Positions 32,168 to 42,200 of a stretch of 64,000 nucleotides of DNA are shown here, piece after piece. The translations under genes were made by a program, and so were the position numbers. The stretch is from an uncultured Clostridia bacterium (GTDB lineage: Bacteria; Bacillota; Clostridia; RUG12999), in contig CAKVOK010000005.1 of assembly GCA_934792465.1 (NCBI GenBank), positions 1-64,000 on the forward strand, in the 5' to 3' direction. The notes beneath the pieces are model-generated. The model did not search any database. It had not been told where the DNA came from and saw nothing but the letters and a program-made list of their open reading frames with translations. Within the stretch, counting starts at the first letter, position 1. The number at the start of each line of letters is the position of its first letter.

Positions 32168-33853
32168 ATGCAAAAGCTCAAAAAACCAAACATTAAATTA
32201 AGTAAATTTAAGCCAAGCAAGAAAGTGATAATTATTATTCTTGTTCTTGCAATAATCGCAGCAGGATTAGGTACATATCTACATATTTCCAAATCCAAAA
32301 AATCCGCCGGCGGAATAAACAGCAGCGAGTTTACGGTTGCCCGTCAGGATATAAGCGAAACGATTTCCGGCACGGCAACAGTAGAGCCGAAAGACCAATA
32401 TTCAATTACAGCGCTTGTTTCCGGCGATGTGGTTTCCGCCGATTTTGAAGTCGGCGATGTCGTTGAAAAAGGCGATGTGCTTTATCAAATCGACTCAAGC
32501 GATGTCAAAAAAAGCATCGAAAGCGCCGGTCTTTCTCTTGAAAAAGCACAAAATTCGTATAATGACGCCGTGAAAAATCTGGAAGATTTAAAAATAAAAA
32601 GCGGTATTTCCGGAGTTGTTAAAACAATTTACGTAAAAAAAGGGGATAATGTTTCAAACGGTGCAAAAATAGCCGATGTTTACGACGCTTCGTATATGGA
32701 GCTCGTACTTCCGTTCAACGAAAGCGACGCTCTCGCCATTTCAAACGGCGCAGCCGCAACCGTAACGGTTTACGGCAGCAGCGAAACCCTGACGGGAACA
32801 GTTACCCACATTGCCGGCGCAAGCTATGCAAAATCGGGAAATATGCTTGTTCGTGATATAACCATAAAGGTCGCAAACCCCGGCGTGCTGACAAATGAAG
32901 ATACGGCGGTAGCTTCCGTGGGCGGCTATTCCTGCAACGACAGCGGAACGTTCAAATACATAGACGAGGGCACTGTTACGGCAAAAACAAACGGCACTGT
33001 TTCCGTTCTCAACGTCAAGGAGGGCGACAAGGTTTCCAAAAACTCGGTTATCGCAACGCTTACGAGCGACAGCCTTGAAAGCAGCATAACATCAAGCAGC
33101 ATATCGCTGAAAGAATCGCAGATAAACAAATCAAAAAGCGAGGATCAGCTCGACGATTACACAATAACCGCTCCTATTTCCGGAACAGTTGTTGCAAAAA
33201 ACATAAAAGCCGGAGATAAGCTCGACAATTCAAAATCGCAGTCAACAAGCTCCGATATGGCAGTCATATTCGATATGTCGAGTCTGCAATTCGACATGAG
33301 TGTCGATGAGCTTGACATCAACAAAGTTGCCGTTGGACAGACCGTTAAAATAACGGCAGACGCAATAAGCGACAAAGAATACAGCGGTACAATAGAAAAA
33401 ATCAATATAAACGGTACAACCACAAACGGTGTTACATCATACCCCGTTACGGTTACGATAACCGACTTTGACGATGAACTTATTCCCGGCATGAACATTA
33501 ATGCGGAAATTGTAATAAGCAGTGCGGAAAACGTACTTGTAGTACCGAAAACCGCAGTAGCAAGGAACAACATCGTTTACGTAAAGGGTGATAAAACCGA
33601 GGAAAACGACCGTGCGCCGGAGGGCTACAAGAGCGTTAACGTAGAAACCGGCGTAAATGATGATAACTATATAGAAATAAAATCCGGCCTTAAAGAGGGC
33701 GACAAGGTATACATAACAGCTTCGGGCAATACCCGCAGCAACGAATTCGGCGGTATGCCCGGTGGCGGCGGAATGCCGGGAGGCGGAGGTATGCCCGGCG
33801 GAGGCGGAGGTATGCCCGGTGGCGGAGGCGGCGGTATGCCGGGAGGCAGATAA
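32168..33853 (+). CDS. HlyD/MacA-like periplasmic adaptor (membrane fusion) protein
   Basis: 561 residues; GGAGGG lies just upstream of the ATG. One N-terminal membrane helix (VIIIILVLAIIAAGLGTYLHI), then a beta-barrel/biotinyl-lipoyl/coiled-coil adaptor: GDVVSADFEVGDVVEKGDVLYQID, a helical hairpin, ITAPISGTVVAKNIKAGD, and LIPGMNINAEIVISS. Length exceeds typical MacA because there are two lipoyl-like units. The last ~35 residues are a Gly/Pro/Met tail of GGMPGG-type repeats. In Gram-positives such proteins pair with MacB-type ABC pumps encoded next door (ATPase 3 bp downstream). Confidence 0.85.
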   Translation: MQKLKKPNIKLSKFKPSKKVIIIILVLAIIAAGLGTYLHISKSKKSAGGINSSEFTVARQDISETISGTATVEPKDQYSITALVSGDVVSADFEVGDVVEKGDVLYQIDSSDVKKSIESAGLSLEKAQNSYNDAVKNLEDLKIKSGISGVVKTIYVKKGDNVSNGAKIADVYDASYMELVLPFNESDALAISNGAAATVTVYGSSETLTGTVTHIAGASYAKSGNMLVRDITIKVANPGVLTNEDTAVASVGGYSCNDSGTFKYIDEGTVTAKTNGTVSVLNVKEGDKVSKNSVIATLTSDSLESSITSSSISLKESQINKSKSEDQLDDYTITAPISGTVVAKNIKAGDKLDNSKSQSTSSDMAVIFDMSSLQFDMSVDELDINKVAVGQTVKITADAISDKEYSGTIEKININGTTTNGVTSYPVTVTITDFDDELIPGMNINAEIVISSAENVLVVPKTAVARNNIVYVKGDKTEENDRAPEGYKSVNVETGVNDDNYIEIKSGLKEGDKVYITASGNTRSNEFGGMPGGGGMPGGGGMPGGGGGMPGGGGGGMPGGR

Positions 33854-33855
33854 TC

Positions 33856-34569
33856 ATGGTTCCATTAATAGAATTTAAAGATATTTACAAAATATATTCA
33901 ATCGGCGGCACGGAAATTCACGCCGCCGACGGAGTATCGTTTAAGATATACCGCGGCGAATTTGTCGCCATTGTCGGGCAGTCCGGAAGCGGAAAATCCA
34001 CCTGTATGAACATAATCGGCTGTCTTGATGTGCCGACGAAGGGAGAATATTTTCTCGACGGCGAGGACGTAAGCCACAAAAGCGAGGACGAACTCGCAAA
34101 AATACGCAACAAAATGCTCGGATTTATCTTTCAGCAATACAATCTGCTGCCGAAGCTTTCTGTCCTCGAAAACGTCAAGCTGCCGCTCCTATACGCAAAC
34201 ATAAAGGAAAGCGAACAGAACGAACGTGCCATAGAAGCACTGAAACGTGTCGGGCTTGAGGACAAAACAAAGCACAAGCCGTCGCAGCTTTCAGGCGGTC
34301 AGCAGCAGCGTGTATCCATAGCCAGAGCGCTTGCCGGCGACCCGTCCATAATCTTAGCGGACGAACCCACAGGTGCGCTCGATTCCAAAACCGGTCATGA
34401 GGTTATGGAATTTTTGCAGGAGCTTAACAGCCAGGGAAACACAATCGTGCTGATAACGCACGACAACACAATCGCCGCACAGGCGAAACGAATACTCAGA
34501 ATCCAAGACGGAAAAATTGTTTTTGACGGTCTTCCTCAGGATGATGAAATGATCAAAAAAGTAATTTAA
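33856..34569 (+). CDS. MacB/LolD-type ABC transporter ATPase
   Basis: 237 residues. Walker A GQSGSGKST, Q-loop FIFQQYNLLPKLSVLENV, signature LSGGQQQR, Walker B ILADEPTGALDS, switch His in LITHD. Belongs to the MacB/LolD/FtsE family. Lies 3 bp after the adaptor gene and 14 bp before the permease gene, completing a tripartite-like efflux or export unit with no outer-membrane partner, as expected in Firmicutes. Confidence 0.93.
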   Translation: MVPLIEFKDIYKIYSIGGTEIHAADGVSFKIYRGEFVAIVGQSGSGKSTCMNIIGCLDVPTKGEYFLDGEDVSHKSEDELAKIRNKMLGFIFQQYNLLPKLSVLENVKLPLLYANIKESEQNERAIEALKRVGLEDKTKHKPSQLSGGQQQRVSIARALAGDPSIILADEPTGALDSKTGHEVMEFLQELNSQGNTIVLITHDNTIAAQAKRILRIQDGKIVFDGLPQDDEMIKKVI

Positions 34570-34583
34570 GGGGGAAATCGAAT

Positions 34584-35762
34584 ATGAAACTAAGCAAATG
34601 TTTTAAGCTTGCCGTCGGCAGCATTGTTTCCAACAAAATGCGTTCGTTTCTCACCATGCTCGGAATTATCATAGGTATTGCCGCCGTAATTGCACTTGTC
34701 AGCGTCATGAATGGCGTAACCGGTCAGGTAACCGAAACATTTTCAAAAATGGGTACTACGAAAATAAACGTATCCGTTCAGAACAGAGGTCTGTCCAGAG
34801 TTGTAACTCCCGATGATATATACGAATTTGCACAGGACAACGAATTGATAGACGGCGTAAGCCCGAACGTTACCGTTCCGGCAAGCGTAAAGGGAAGCTC
34901 TTCTTCGGACTCGCTTTCTTCAAAAGTTACCGGAGTAAGCGAGCAGTATGCCGAAAAGAACAAATACGAGCTTAAAGAAGGCACTTTTTTCAGCTATGTT
35001 GACGTACTTAATCTGCAAAAGGTATGCACAATAGGCACATACGTTGCCAACGAGATTTTCGGCAATGAACCGGCAACGGGAAAAACGCTGAAAATAAACG
35101 GCTATGCCTTTAAAGTCACGGGAGTTATAGTGGAACAGGCGGATTCGACCGAGGGTTCGACGGACGACTGCGTATATATACCCTACACCTCCGCAACAAG
35201 ACTTTCGAGAAGTACGCTTGTCAGCAGCTACACAATGTGGGCAAAGGACGACGACAGTGTTGATGCCGCAATTACAAGCATAAAAACATACCTTAACATA
35301 TTTATAGGCGACAGCGACTATTACAGCGTTGTCGGAATGCAGGAAATTCTCGATGATGTATCAAGCGTTACGGAAACGCTGAAAATGGCGCTTGTTCTCA
35401 TTGCCGGAATATCACTTCTTGTCGGCGGTATCGGAATTATGAACATAATGCTTGTTTCCGTTACGGAACGCACAAAGGAAATAGGCATACGAAAATCACT
35501 CGGTGCAAATCCGCACGATATTATGAAGCAATTCGTAATAGAAGCCGCTACAATAAGCTGCCTCGGCGGTCTTATAGGAATAGTACTCGGCTCGCTCATA
35601 TCTACGGTAGTCGGTATGTTCATGGGCACAAGTGTTACTACTTCCGTTACGGCTGTTGCGGTATCGTTCGCCGTATCGGCAGGAATCGGCATAGGCTTCG
35701 GCTATCTGCCGGCGAAAAAAGCGTCTGCGCTTAATCCGATAGACGCACTGAGGTTTGAATAA
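34584..35762 (+). CDS. MacB-type ABC permease (FtsX-like)
   Basis: 392 residues with the 1+3 helix topology: one N-terminal helix (SFLTMLGIIIGIAAVIALVSVM), a ~220-residue extracytoplasmic MacB_PCD domain, then three helices including LLVGGIGIMNIMLVSVTERTKEIGIRKSLGA and AVSFAVSAGIGIGFGYLPAKKAS. The conserved TERTKEIGIRKSLGA loop couples to the ATPase. Such systems use mechanotransmission to move peptides, toxins or lipoproteins. The cargo is unknown; the next gene encodes an SLH protein. Confidence 0.92.
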   Translation: MKLSKCFKLAVGSIVSNKMRSFLTMLGIIIGIAAVIALVSVMNGVTGQVTETFSKMGTTKINVSVQNRGLSRVVTPDDIYEFAQDNELIDGVSPNVTVPASVKGSSSSDSLSSKVTGVSEQYAEKNKYELKEGTFFSYVDVLNLQKVCTIGTYVANEIFGNEPATGKTLKINGYAFKVTGVIVEQADSTEGSTDDCVYIPYTSATRLSRSTLVSSYTMWAKDDDSVDAAITSIKTYLNIFIGDSDYYSVVGMQEILDDVSSVTETLKMALVLIAGISLLVGGIGIMNIMLVSVTERTKEIGIRKSLGANPHDIMKQFVIEAATISCLGGLIGIVLGSLISTVVGMFMGTSVTTSVTAVAVSFAVSAGIGIGFGYLPAKKASALNPIDALRFE

Positions 35763-35777
35763 AGGTGGAGGAAAACA

Positions 35778-38207
35778 ATGAAAAAAATATTAACTGTATT
35801 ACTTATATTTATAATGTGCGTCTGTGCAATTCCGTGCAGCGCTTCGCAAAGCGAAATAACGCTGCTTTCGCAGCTCAGCATCATGGTGGGCGATCCGGAC
35901 GGCAATTTCAGAAGTGATGACTATATTTCAAGAGCCGAATTTATGAAAGCCGCAATCGCCGCTTCAAGCTACAAAAACTCGGTCGCTTCGAGCCTAAGCA
36001 TATCGCCTTTTAAGGACGTTACGGCTTCGTACTGGGCAGCACCGTATATAAAGCTGGCAACGCAGAACGGACTCTGCAAGGGATATATGGACGCAACGTT
36101 CCGCCCGGACAATCCGATATGCTATGAAGAAGCAATAACCGTCCTACTCAAAATTCTCGGATATACGGACGACGATTTCGGGCTTTCCTGGCCATACGGT
36201 CAGATAGGGCTTGCGGAAAGCCTGAAAATAACGGAGAATGTAAATTCTTATGCCGGTGCATACGTTACAAGAGGTCAGGTTGCAACCTTGATTTACAATA
36301 CGCTTGACACAAAGATGAAAAATTCTCAAAGCAAGCTTATTTCCGTATTCGACTGTGAAACGATAGAAAATGCGGTAATCGTTGCGACGAACAACGAGGA
36401 CAGCTCTCTCGGCGCAGGGAAAGTATATACAACGGCGGGAACGTACAAATTCAGTTCGGATTTTGATTATTCCTATGTGGGAAAACGAGGCGACCTGACG
36501 GTTAAAAACGGCGAAGATTTCGTTTCGTTCACACCGAACGACCAGCAGATTGACACTTACAGCGTAACAGACGTTATCGGTTCGGATTTGCTACTCAACG
36601 GCACTGCGCTTAATATAAACGAAAATCTCACGGTTTATTACAAATCGCAGGCAACGACATACAAAAACGTAATTTCCTCCGCTTCCAAGGGAGATACGTT
36701 TACGGTATACAAAAACTCGGCAGGCATAACGGATTACGCCGTTCTGAAAGCTTCTGCCGCCGATATTAACGTAAGCGTGCTTGACAAGTACATTATCTAT
36801 TCGCAGCTCGACAATGCGATTATCGGCTATTCAAACGGCATCTTCACGCAGATTGATTTGCCTGCTGCAACAACGGCATACAAGGACAATGCAAAAACAA
36901 CGTATTCGCAGATAAAATCCTCTCTTTCCATGGGTGACATTATCTACGTAAAGAAGAATGAAAGCGGAAACATAGATTATATAAGCTATGAACAGGGCAA
37001 TATAACAGGACCCGTTACGCTCGCCGGCAAGAGCAGCCTTGCGCAGTTCGGCAACGCAACGAAGATAATGCGCAACGGAAACGAAGTTACCGAAAACGAG
37101 ATTGCCGCAAATGATATTGCATACTACATTGCGGACATAGGAATCGTACTTGTGTATTCAAACAAGATTACGGGAGTATATGAAAAGGCTTCTCCGAACA
37201 AGGATACGCCAACAACAATTACGGTATCCGGAAAAGAATACAATATTGAAAGTGCTGCGGCATTCAACAAGCTTTCTTCGGGCGGCAGCGCAAACTACGG
37301 CGATACGATAACGCTGCTTTTAGGCAAAACAAATGAGGTTGCCGATGTAATAACAAGCAATTCTTCAAGTACCGTCATATACGGATATATGGTTGAAACG
37401 GGTACAAAGGAATACACAAAAAGCGATTTGAGTAAATATTCCGGCACGTATGCGAAAATAATCACTTCCGACGGAACGGAATACGAATATATCACGGATA
37501 AAAACTACAAAGAAATCAAAAATTCCATAGTAAAAGCAACGCTTAAAAACGGAGTTGCAACAATTGCGGCACTTACAAAAGGCGGTTATTCCGGCGGAAA
37601 ATACAGCGTTGCCGAGAGGACGCTCGGCAGCAACAAGCTTGCGGACGACGTTAATATACTCGATGTACTGACAACGGACAACACACGCACAGGCGCATAT
37701 GCAACAGTATTTGAGAGCCGTATAGACGGCGTAAATATAAATGCCGGCAATATAATCTACATGGGCAAGGATTCAAACGGCAAAGTTACCGATTTGATAC
37801 TTAACAACGTGACGGGCGACTCCTACAGCTACGGAGTTATCGTTAAGGCAGACAAAAACAAGTACACATACATTGTTGACGGCAGCGAAAAAAGCTTTTC
37901 TTCCTCTACGACATTCCCTGTTTATTCCGGTCAGGCGGCTATGTTCGGACTTTCCGGAAACAGCGTAGAAGAGATGAAATCTCTTACAAAAATAGAAGCC
38001 TCTCTCGTTGACGTTACGGATACTGCGGTTTCCACGGCAAACAGCACATATATGCTGAGCGACAGAGTTGCGGTATACCGCAAAACGAACAGCGTATATA
38101 CTCTTATTCCGCTGTCCGATATAAAAGATTCGGACTACACGCTTACAGGCTATTATGACAAATCCGAGGGCGGCGGCGGACGTGTAAGAATTATAATTGC
38201 ACAATAA
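35778..38207 (+). CDS. SLH-domain surface protein with repeated beta-modules
   Basis: 809 residues; AGGTGGAGG 7-8 nt before the ATG. Signal peptide (LLIFIMCVCAIPCSA), three SLH domains (~30-190; FKDVTASYWAAPYIKLATQNGLCKGY is the clearest), then ~600 residues of repeated beta-rich modules with DKYIIYSQLDNAII, KITGVYEKASPN and TITVSGKEYNIE-type strands ending in GRVRIIIAQ. The same module family appears in the genes at 38295 and 50963. Fifteen bp after the MacB permease, so it is in that operon. Displayed on the wall; function unknown. Confidence 0.83.
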   Translation: MKKILTVLLIFIMCVCAIPCSASQSEITLLSQLSIMVGDPDGNFRSDDYISRAEFMKAAIAASSYKNSVASSLSISPFKDVTASYWAAPYIKLATQNGLCKGYMDATFRPDNPICYEEAITVLLKILGYTDDDFGLSWPYGQIGLAESLKITENVNSYAGAYVTRGQVATLIYNTLDTKMKNSQSKLISVFDCETIENAVIVATNNEDSSLGAGKVYTTAGTYKFSSDFDYSYVGKRGDLTVKNGEDFVSFTPNDQQIDTYSVTDVIGSDLLLNGTALNINENLTVYYKSQATTYKNVISSASKGDTFTVYKNSAGITDYAVLKASAADINVSVLDKYIIYSQLDNAIIGYSNGIFTQIDLPAATTAYKDNAKTTYSQIKSSLSMGDIIYVKKNESGNIDYISYEQGNITGPVTLAGKSSLAQFGNATKIMRNGNEVTENEIAANDIAYYIADIGIVLVYSNKITGVYEKASPNKDTPTTITVSGKEYNIESAAAFNKLSSGGSANYGDTITLLLGKTNEVADVITSNSSSTVIYGYMVETGTKEYTKSDLSKYSGTYAKIITSDGTEYEYITDKNYKEIKNSIVKATLKNGVATIAALTKGGYSGGKYSVAERTLGSNKLADDVNILDVLTTDNTRTGAYATVFESRIDGVNINAGNIIYMGKDSNGKVTDLILNNVTGDSYSYGVIVKADKNKYTYIVDGSEKSFSSSTTFPVYSGQAAMFGLSGNSVEEMKSLTKIEASLVDVTDTAVSTANSTYMLSDRVAVYRKTNSVYTLIPLSDIKDSDYTLTGYYDKSEGGGGRVRIIIAQ

Positions 38208-38242
38208 AAAATCAAGAGAAGGGTGATGTACTTTTAATTAAG

Positions 38243-38286
38243 CAAGGTACGGACAAATTCGTTTTCACAAAATTATCCGTACCTTG
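38243..38286. repeat. imperfect palindrome B, related to the element beside the RAYT-like gene
   Basis: CAAGGTACGGA (38243-38253) pairs with TCCGTACCTTG (38276-38286), flanked by AATTAAG/CTTAATT. Read on the minus strand it shares GGTACGGA, TGAAAACG, AATTTGT and CGTACC in the same order as palindrome A at 1549-1591. It sits between two converging 3' ends and can also act as a bidirectional terminator. One end lies 9 bp from the stop of a truncated SLH-family gene. Confidence 0.6.
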
Positions 38287-38294
38287 TTCTTAAT

Positions 38295-39044
38295 TTATTT
38301 TTCGGTTTTCCTACCGTTTATTGTAACCTCCGATTCATACCCTGCCGTATCGGATTTTGTTACCTCTGTGATTTTTCCCCTTACGGCATTGTTTGTAACT
38401 ATCAATTTAACGATTCTGCCGTCTTTGGTTCTCGCCGCAGAAATAACATCATATGCCTTTATGTCGTCAAAGCTTGCCAATACACCGTCTTTGTAAATCT
38501 TTATATTGTCATCCGATGCGTCTATATTTCTTGTTGCGGAATGTAAATCATATATCATTTTGTCTATGCCCTTTGAATAAACAACGCATTCGTCATAGTT
38601 TATAACCGAAAGCACATTATATATGCCGTCGCCGTCATTATCAATCAACGTTACGCTTCCGTTTTTGCAAGGGATTTTCCAGTTTGAATAATCACTTACC
38701 GCCACACCGTTGTACAAAACATACACACCGTTCGGGAAAGTTTCCTTTTTCTTTTTATCACCCTCGCTGTATGTAAGTTCGCCCATAGTAAGCTTTGTAA
38801 TATTTTCGGAACTTACCTTTAAAACTTCACCGTCGCCGGTATTTTGCCGCATAAACAAAAGTTCTTTGTCATCGCTTACCTTTTCATCCATGTAATACCA
38901 TGCTTCCAGGTTCATACCGAGCATTTCAAAAGTATTCACATTTTTGCTTATAAGCTCCGTATTTCCTATTTCCACTCTTTGGGAATTAAATGTGTCATTT
39001 GGAAATGTCAATAAATGTGCAGTCGAATTTATTGACATTTCCAA
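38295..39044 (-). pseudogene. internal fragment of an SLH-family surface protein gene
   Basis: 249 codons with no signal peptide and no SLH domains, starting at a TTG inside a 19-bp inverted repeat. The product (VYVLYNGVAVSDYSNW, YDECVVYSKGIDKMIYDLHS, IKIYKDGVLASFDDIKAYDVISAARTKDGRIVKLIVTNNAVRGKITEV) matches the middle of the 850-residue protein encoded at 50963 (YIYNGVACPDL, KLSGTVTATDG) and modules of the protein at 35778. It stops at VTINGRKTEK, where the homologues continue the same beta module. Both ends are therefore missing. The 5' side hits an in-frame TAA about ten codons upstream. Best read as a gene remnant. Confidence 0.6.
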
Positions 39045-39045
39045 A
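38998..39045. repeat. 19-bp perfect inverted repeat at the 5' end of the gene fragment
   Basis: TTTGGAAATGTCAATAAAT (38998-39016) and its exact complement (39027-39045) around a 10-nt loop. It codes the first residues of the truncated frame. A second smaller dyad, GAAACAAT/ATTGTTTC, follows at 39057-39078. No T-tract of note. The remaining 39046-39252 gap holds no gene I can support. Confidence 0.75.
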
Positions 39046-39252
39046 ACTGAGTATATGAAACAATCTTATCATTGTTTCAAAACCATAATTTATTTTTGCC
39101 TAAAAATAATAATTTCCGCTTTGTCCTGCTCTGTTTCCACCTCCAATCCCGTATCTTTATCAAATTACGTATATCTTTTTTCAAAATATAACAGTATCCT
39201 GAATTGATAAATTTCCGTTCTGTAAATTAATCATTATACATATCTCCTCGTT

Positions 39253-42200
39253 TTACGGTTTAATTTTTTGTTCTTTCTTATCTCTGCACGGCATTATATC
39301 CGATAAATTATCCCAGAGATACCACTCAACAGTGTTGCCCGGCTGTGCTTCAATCGTTTCGGAAAAAATTACTTTTACGGTGTTTTTCCCCAAAACATGA
39401 GTATCTTCGTGAACCGATATTATATTTTTCAATTTATCGTCAGTAACCGTAAAGATATTTTCCTTTGCTTTGTATTCATAACTTGAATCCATTGTATTTA
39501 CAAGCTTTTTCTCCATTGTAACAAACTTTAGTGCCGATATCGTCACATCCTTATCAATCCATATATTGTATATTTCATAATTTCGCCACCACACCGTATC
39601 ATTAAATCTTATAAATAAATCTGTTGCATTGTCCCAGCCGCTTAACAAATCAAGCGGTATTCTGACCGTAGTTCTGCCCTGACCGTAATTTACGGTAGTT
39701 ATACTATCAGCTCCAATCAATCCGACAGATAAATCATATACGGATGTATTCATGTTTTTCAGTTCAATGTTTAAAAATGCGTCTTTGCTCGTTTTGTCCG
39801 TAATACCCAACTCGCTTAGGCTAAATGACAATCCTTGTTTTCCGCATGCCGTAAAATAGATTATGTTTGATACTGTCGCATACGGTCCCTGTGATGCATT
39901 TTCCGGATATTTTTTATAATCGCAATATAAATTCCCGTTTCTGAAAATATCCTTTAGATTTTCCGTGATTACGGTATCCGGTACGTCCGGGGTATCCTTT
40001 TGAACAATTGTTTCCGTTTCCCTGACCTCGCCTGCAAAAAGCTCGCCTATTGATATGCTGTATATATCAATTTGCCGCCACCATTCGGACTCATCAAACC
40101 TTATGAAAATCTTGTCTGTATCGTCCCAGCTGAAATCTTCGTGTATAACCAAAGATGATAACGGAATAAGAATTGTCTGCTCGCCGTTCTCATATTTCAC
40201 CGTAAAACTGTCGGTCTTTGTTCCGTCTGTTCTGCCGAATGTAATCAGATAATCATTAACTTTTTTCGCCTGCAATTTCAATTTTAAATATCTTTTTCTG
40301 AAATTTTCATCGGTTATTCCAAGTTCGTTTGTATTAAACAAAAGTCCCTGTTTCCCCAAAGTGGTAATCAAAATCTTGTCCGTAACATTTATGTATGGAC
40401 CGCTTCCCGCATTTGGCGGGTATTTTTCGTATTGACAATTAAATCTTCCGTTTTCAAAAATACTGCATATGTCGTAAAGCTTACGTTCCTTCGTCAGTCT
40501 GTTGTATATTTCGGCATCTGCCGGTGCGACCGCAAGATATTGTATATACATCTCCGGTGCTGTGCCGGACGCAACCGTAAACCCCAAGCCGAAAGAATCC
40601 GATATTGATTCATCAATCGGTATTTTTATTGTTTGCCATTCTGTTGTATTTTTAATATGTTCCGATATATCGCATACCGAAACAACTCCGCCCGTAAATT
40701 TCGACTCTGTTTTAACAAGAGAAAGCTTAGTATTTATCACGCTTAATTTTATTTTCGCAATAATATTGCTTCCTGCCGTTATTCCGCTGAAAAGCTTATT
40801 TTTATTATGACCGAATTTCACCGCCTTGCCCGCTTCTCCGAAATCGACCTTAATACACTTTTCTCCGTCTAATACATAATCCTTCGTTACTTTCGCATAG
40901 TTGCTTACACTTGTATCCGCCACAAATACAACACCCTGTGCATACGCCCCGTCGTTAATTATATTAACGGCCTTTTCATCGTTGCAATAATAATCTCCGA
41001 TTATCTCAATGCCTGTACCTATATACATATTATTGATATATAATTTTTTATTTTTCTCCGTAAAGCCGATTGCACATATCTCCGCATCATCGCTTATACC
41101 CAATTCGGAAAACGGTATATTGACAACACCGTCTATTATTTCAGCCTTCAGATAATGCGTATCGTATTTATTGCGTATATATAAATAAACATAGTTTTCT
41201 TCTGTTCCGACATTGAATTTCAGATACATATTTCCGATTGCCGTGCCGGAAATTCTATATCCGTCAAATCTAAATTCCATCGGATATTGTTCCGAGGTAT
41301 ATACACCGTTTTCCGTTTTGCCGAATTTATATAATTCGGATACGTTTCCCGGCAGTCCGCCGTCTTTATTGATAACGGTAAATCCGCCTGCCGGAGTGCA
41401 GTCCGTATAATATGGGCTCTCATCTGCATTTACTGCCTTGTATTCTTTTGTATTATAGTCAAATTCAGCTGTTTCTCCGCCCGATACAAGCGTATATGTC
41501 CCATTCTCCAAGTCCGGTTCGGTTTTTCCGAAGTATATACCGTTGTTGCTTTCCAAATAAACTTTCCGAATGTGGTTTCCGTCCAAATCGTATATATCAG
41601 CTTCACTCATTCCGCTTCCGTAACCGAATATTCTCAATTCGTTTCCCGATATGTCCGTAAACAGCGTTTTCCCTGATTTTTTCTGTATTTCATAATACAG
41701 CGTTTTGTATTTTCCGTTCGGCTTAAACGTATATCCGCCGCTTGTTCTCATCGTTTCGACGGCTTGCGCTTTTCTTCCGGAAGAATCAAGTGCAAACACA
41801 GCAATATCGGAGTTGGTTTTAATTGTAACGCTTGCGTTTACCGCTTCTGTAAGTATCGGCGCATTTCCCTTTGTCAGCATATGACCCGAATTGTTTTCAT
41901 CAAAAGTCATTCCGGTATTCTTTTCCCTTGCTGCTGCGGTAAGAAGCATATGTCCCGACTCCGATAATTTTTTATCGTCAAGAGATACAAGAGTTATTGT
42001 GGAAATATCATTATTGATACTGATAGTCATTGCGTCCGATTCATAGGATACATTTTTCGTATTGCCGGTTACAAGATTGGATTTGTCCGTTGTAACTTTT
42101 ATCAGCGAATTATCGCGTTCCCATACTATCTGGTCGTTTATAACCGTTTCCTTGTTTTTGATTTTTTTCTTAAGGATTGTATCCGCAGCGTTAAATTCCG

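Noticed and set aside
33720..33853. Short direct repeats suggestive of a CRISPR or tandem array
   Set aside because: They encode the in-frame GGMPGG tail of the adaptor protein; no spacers.
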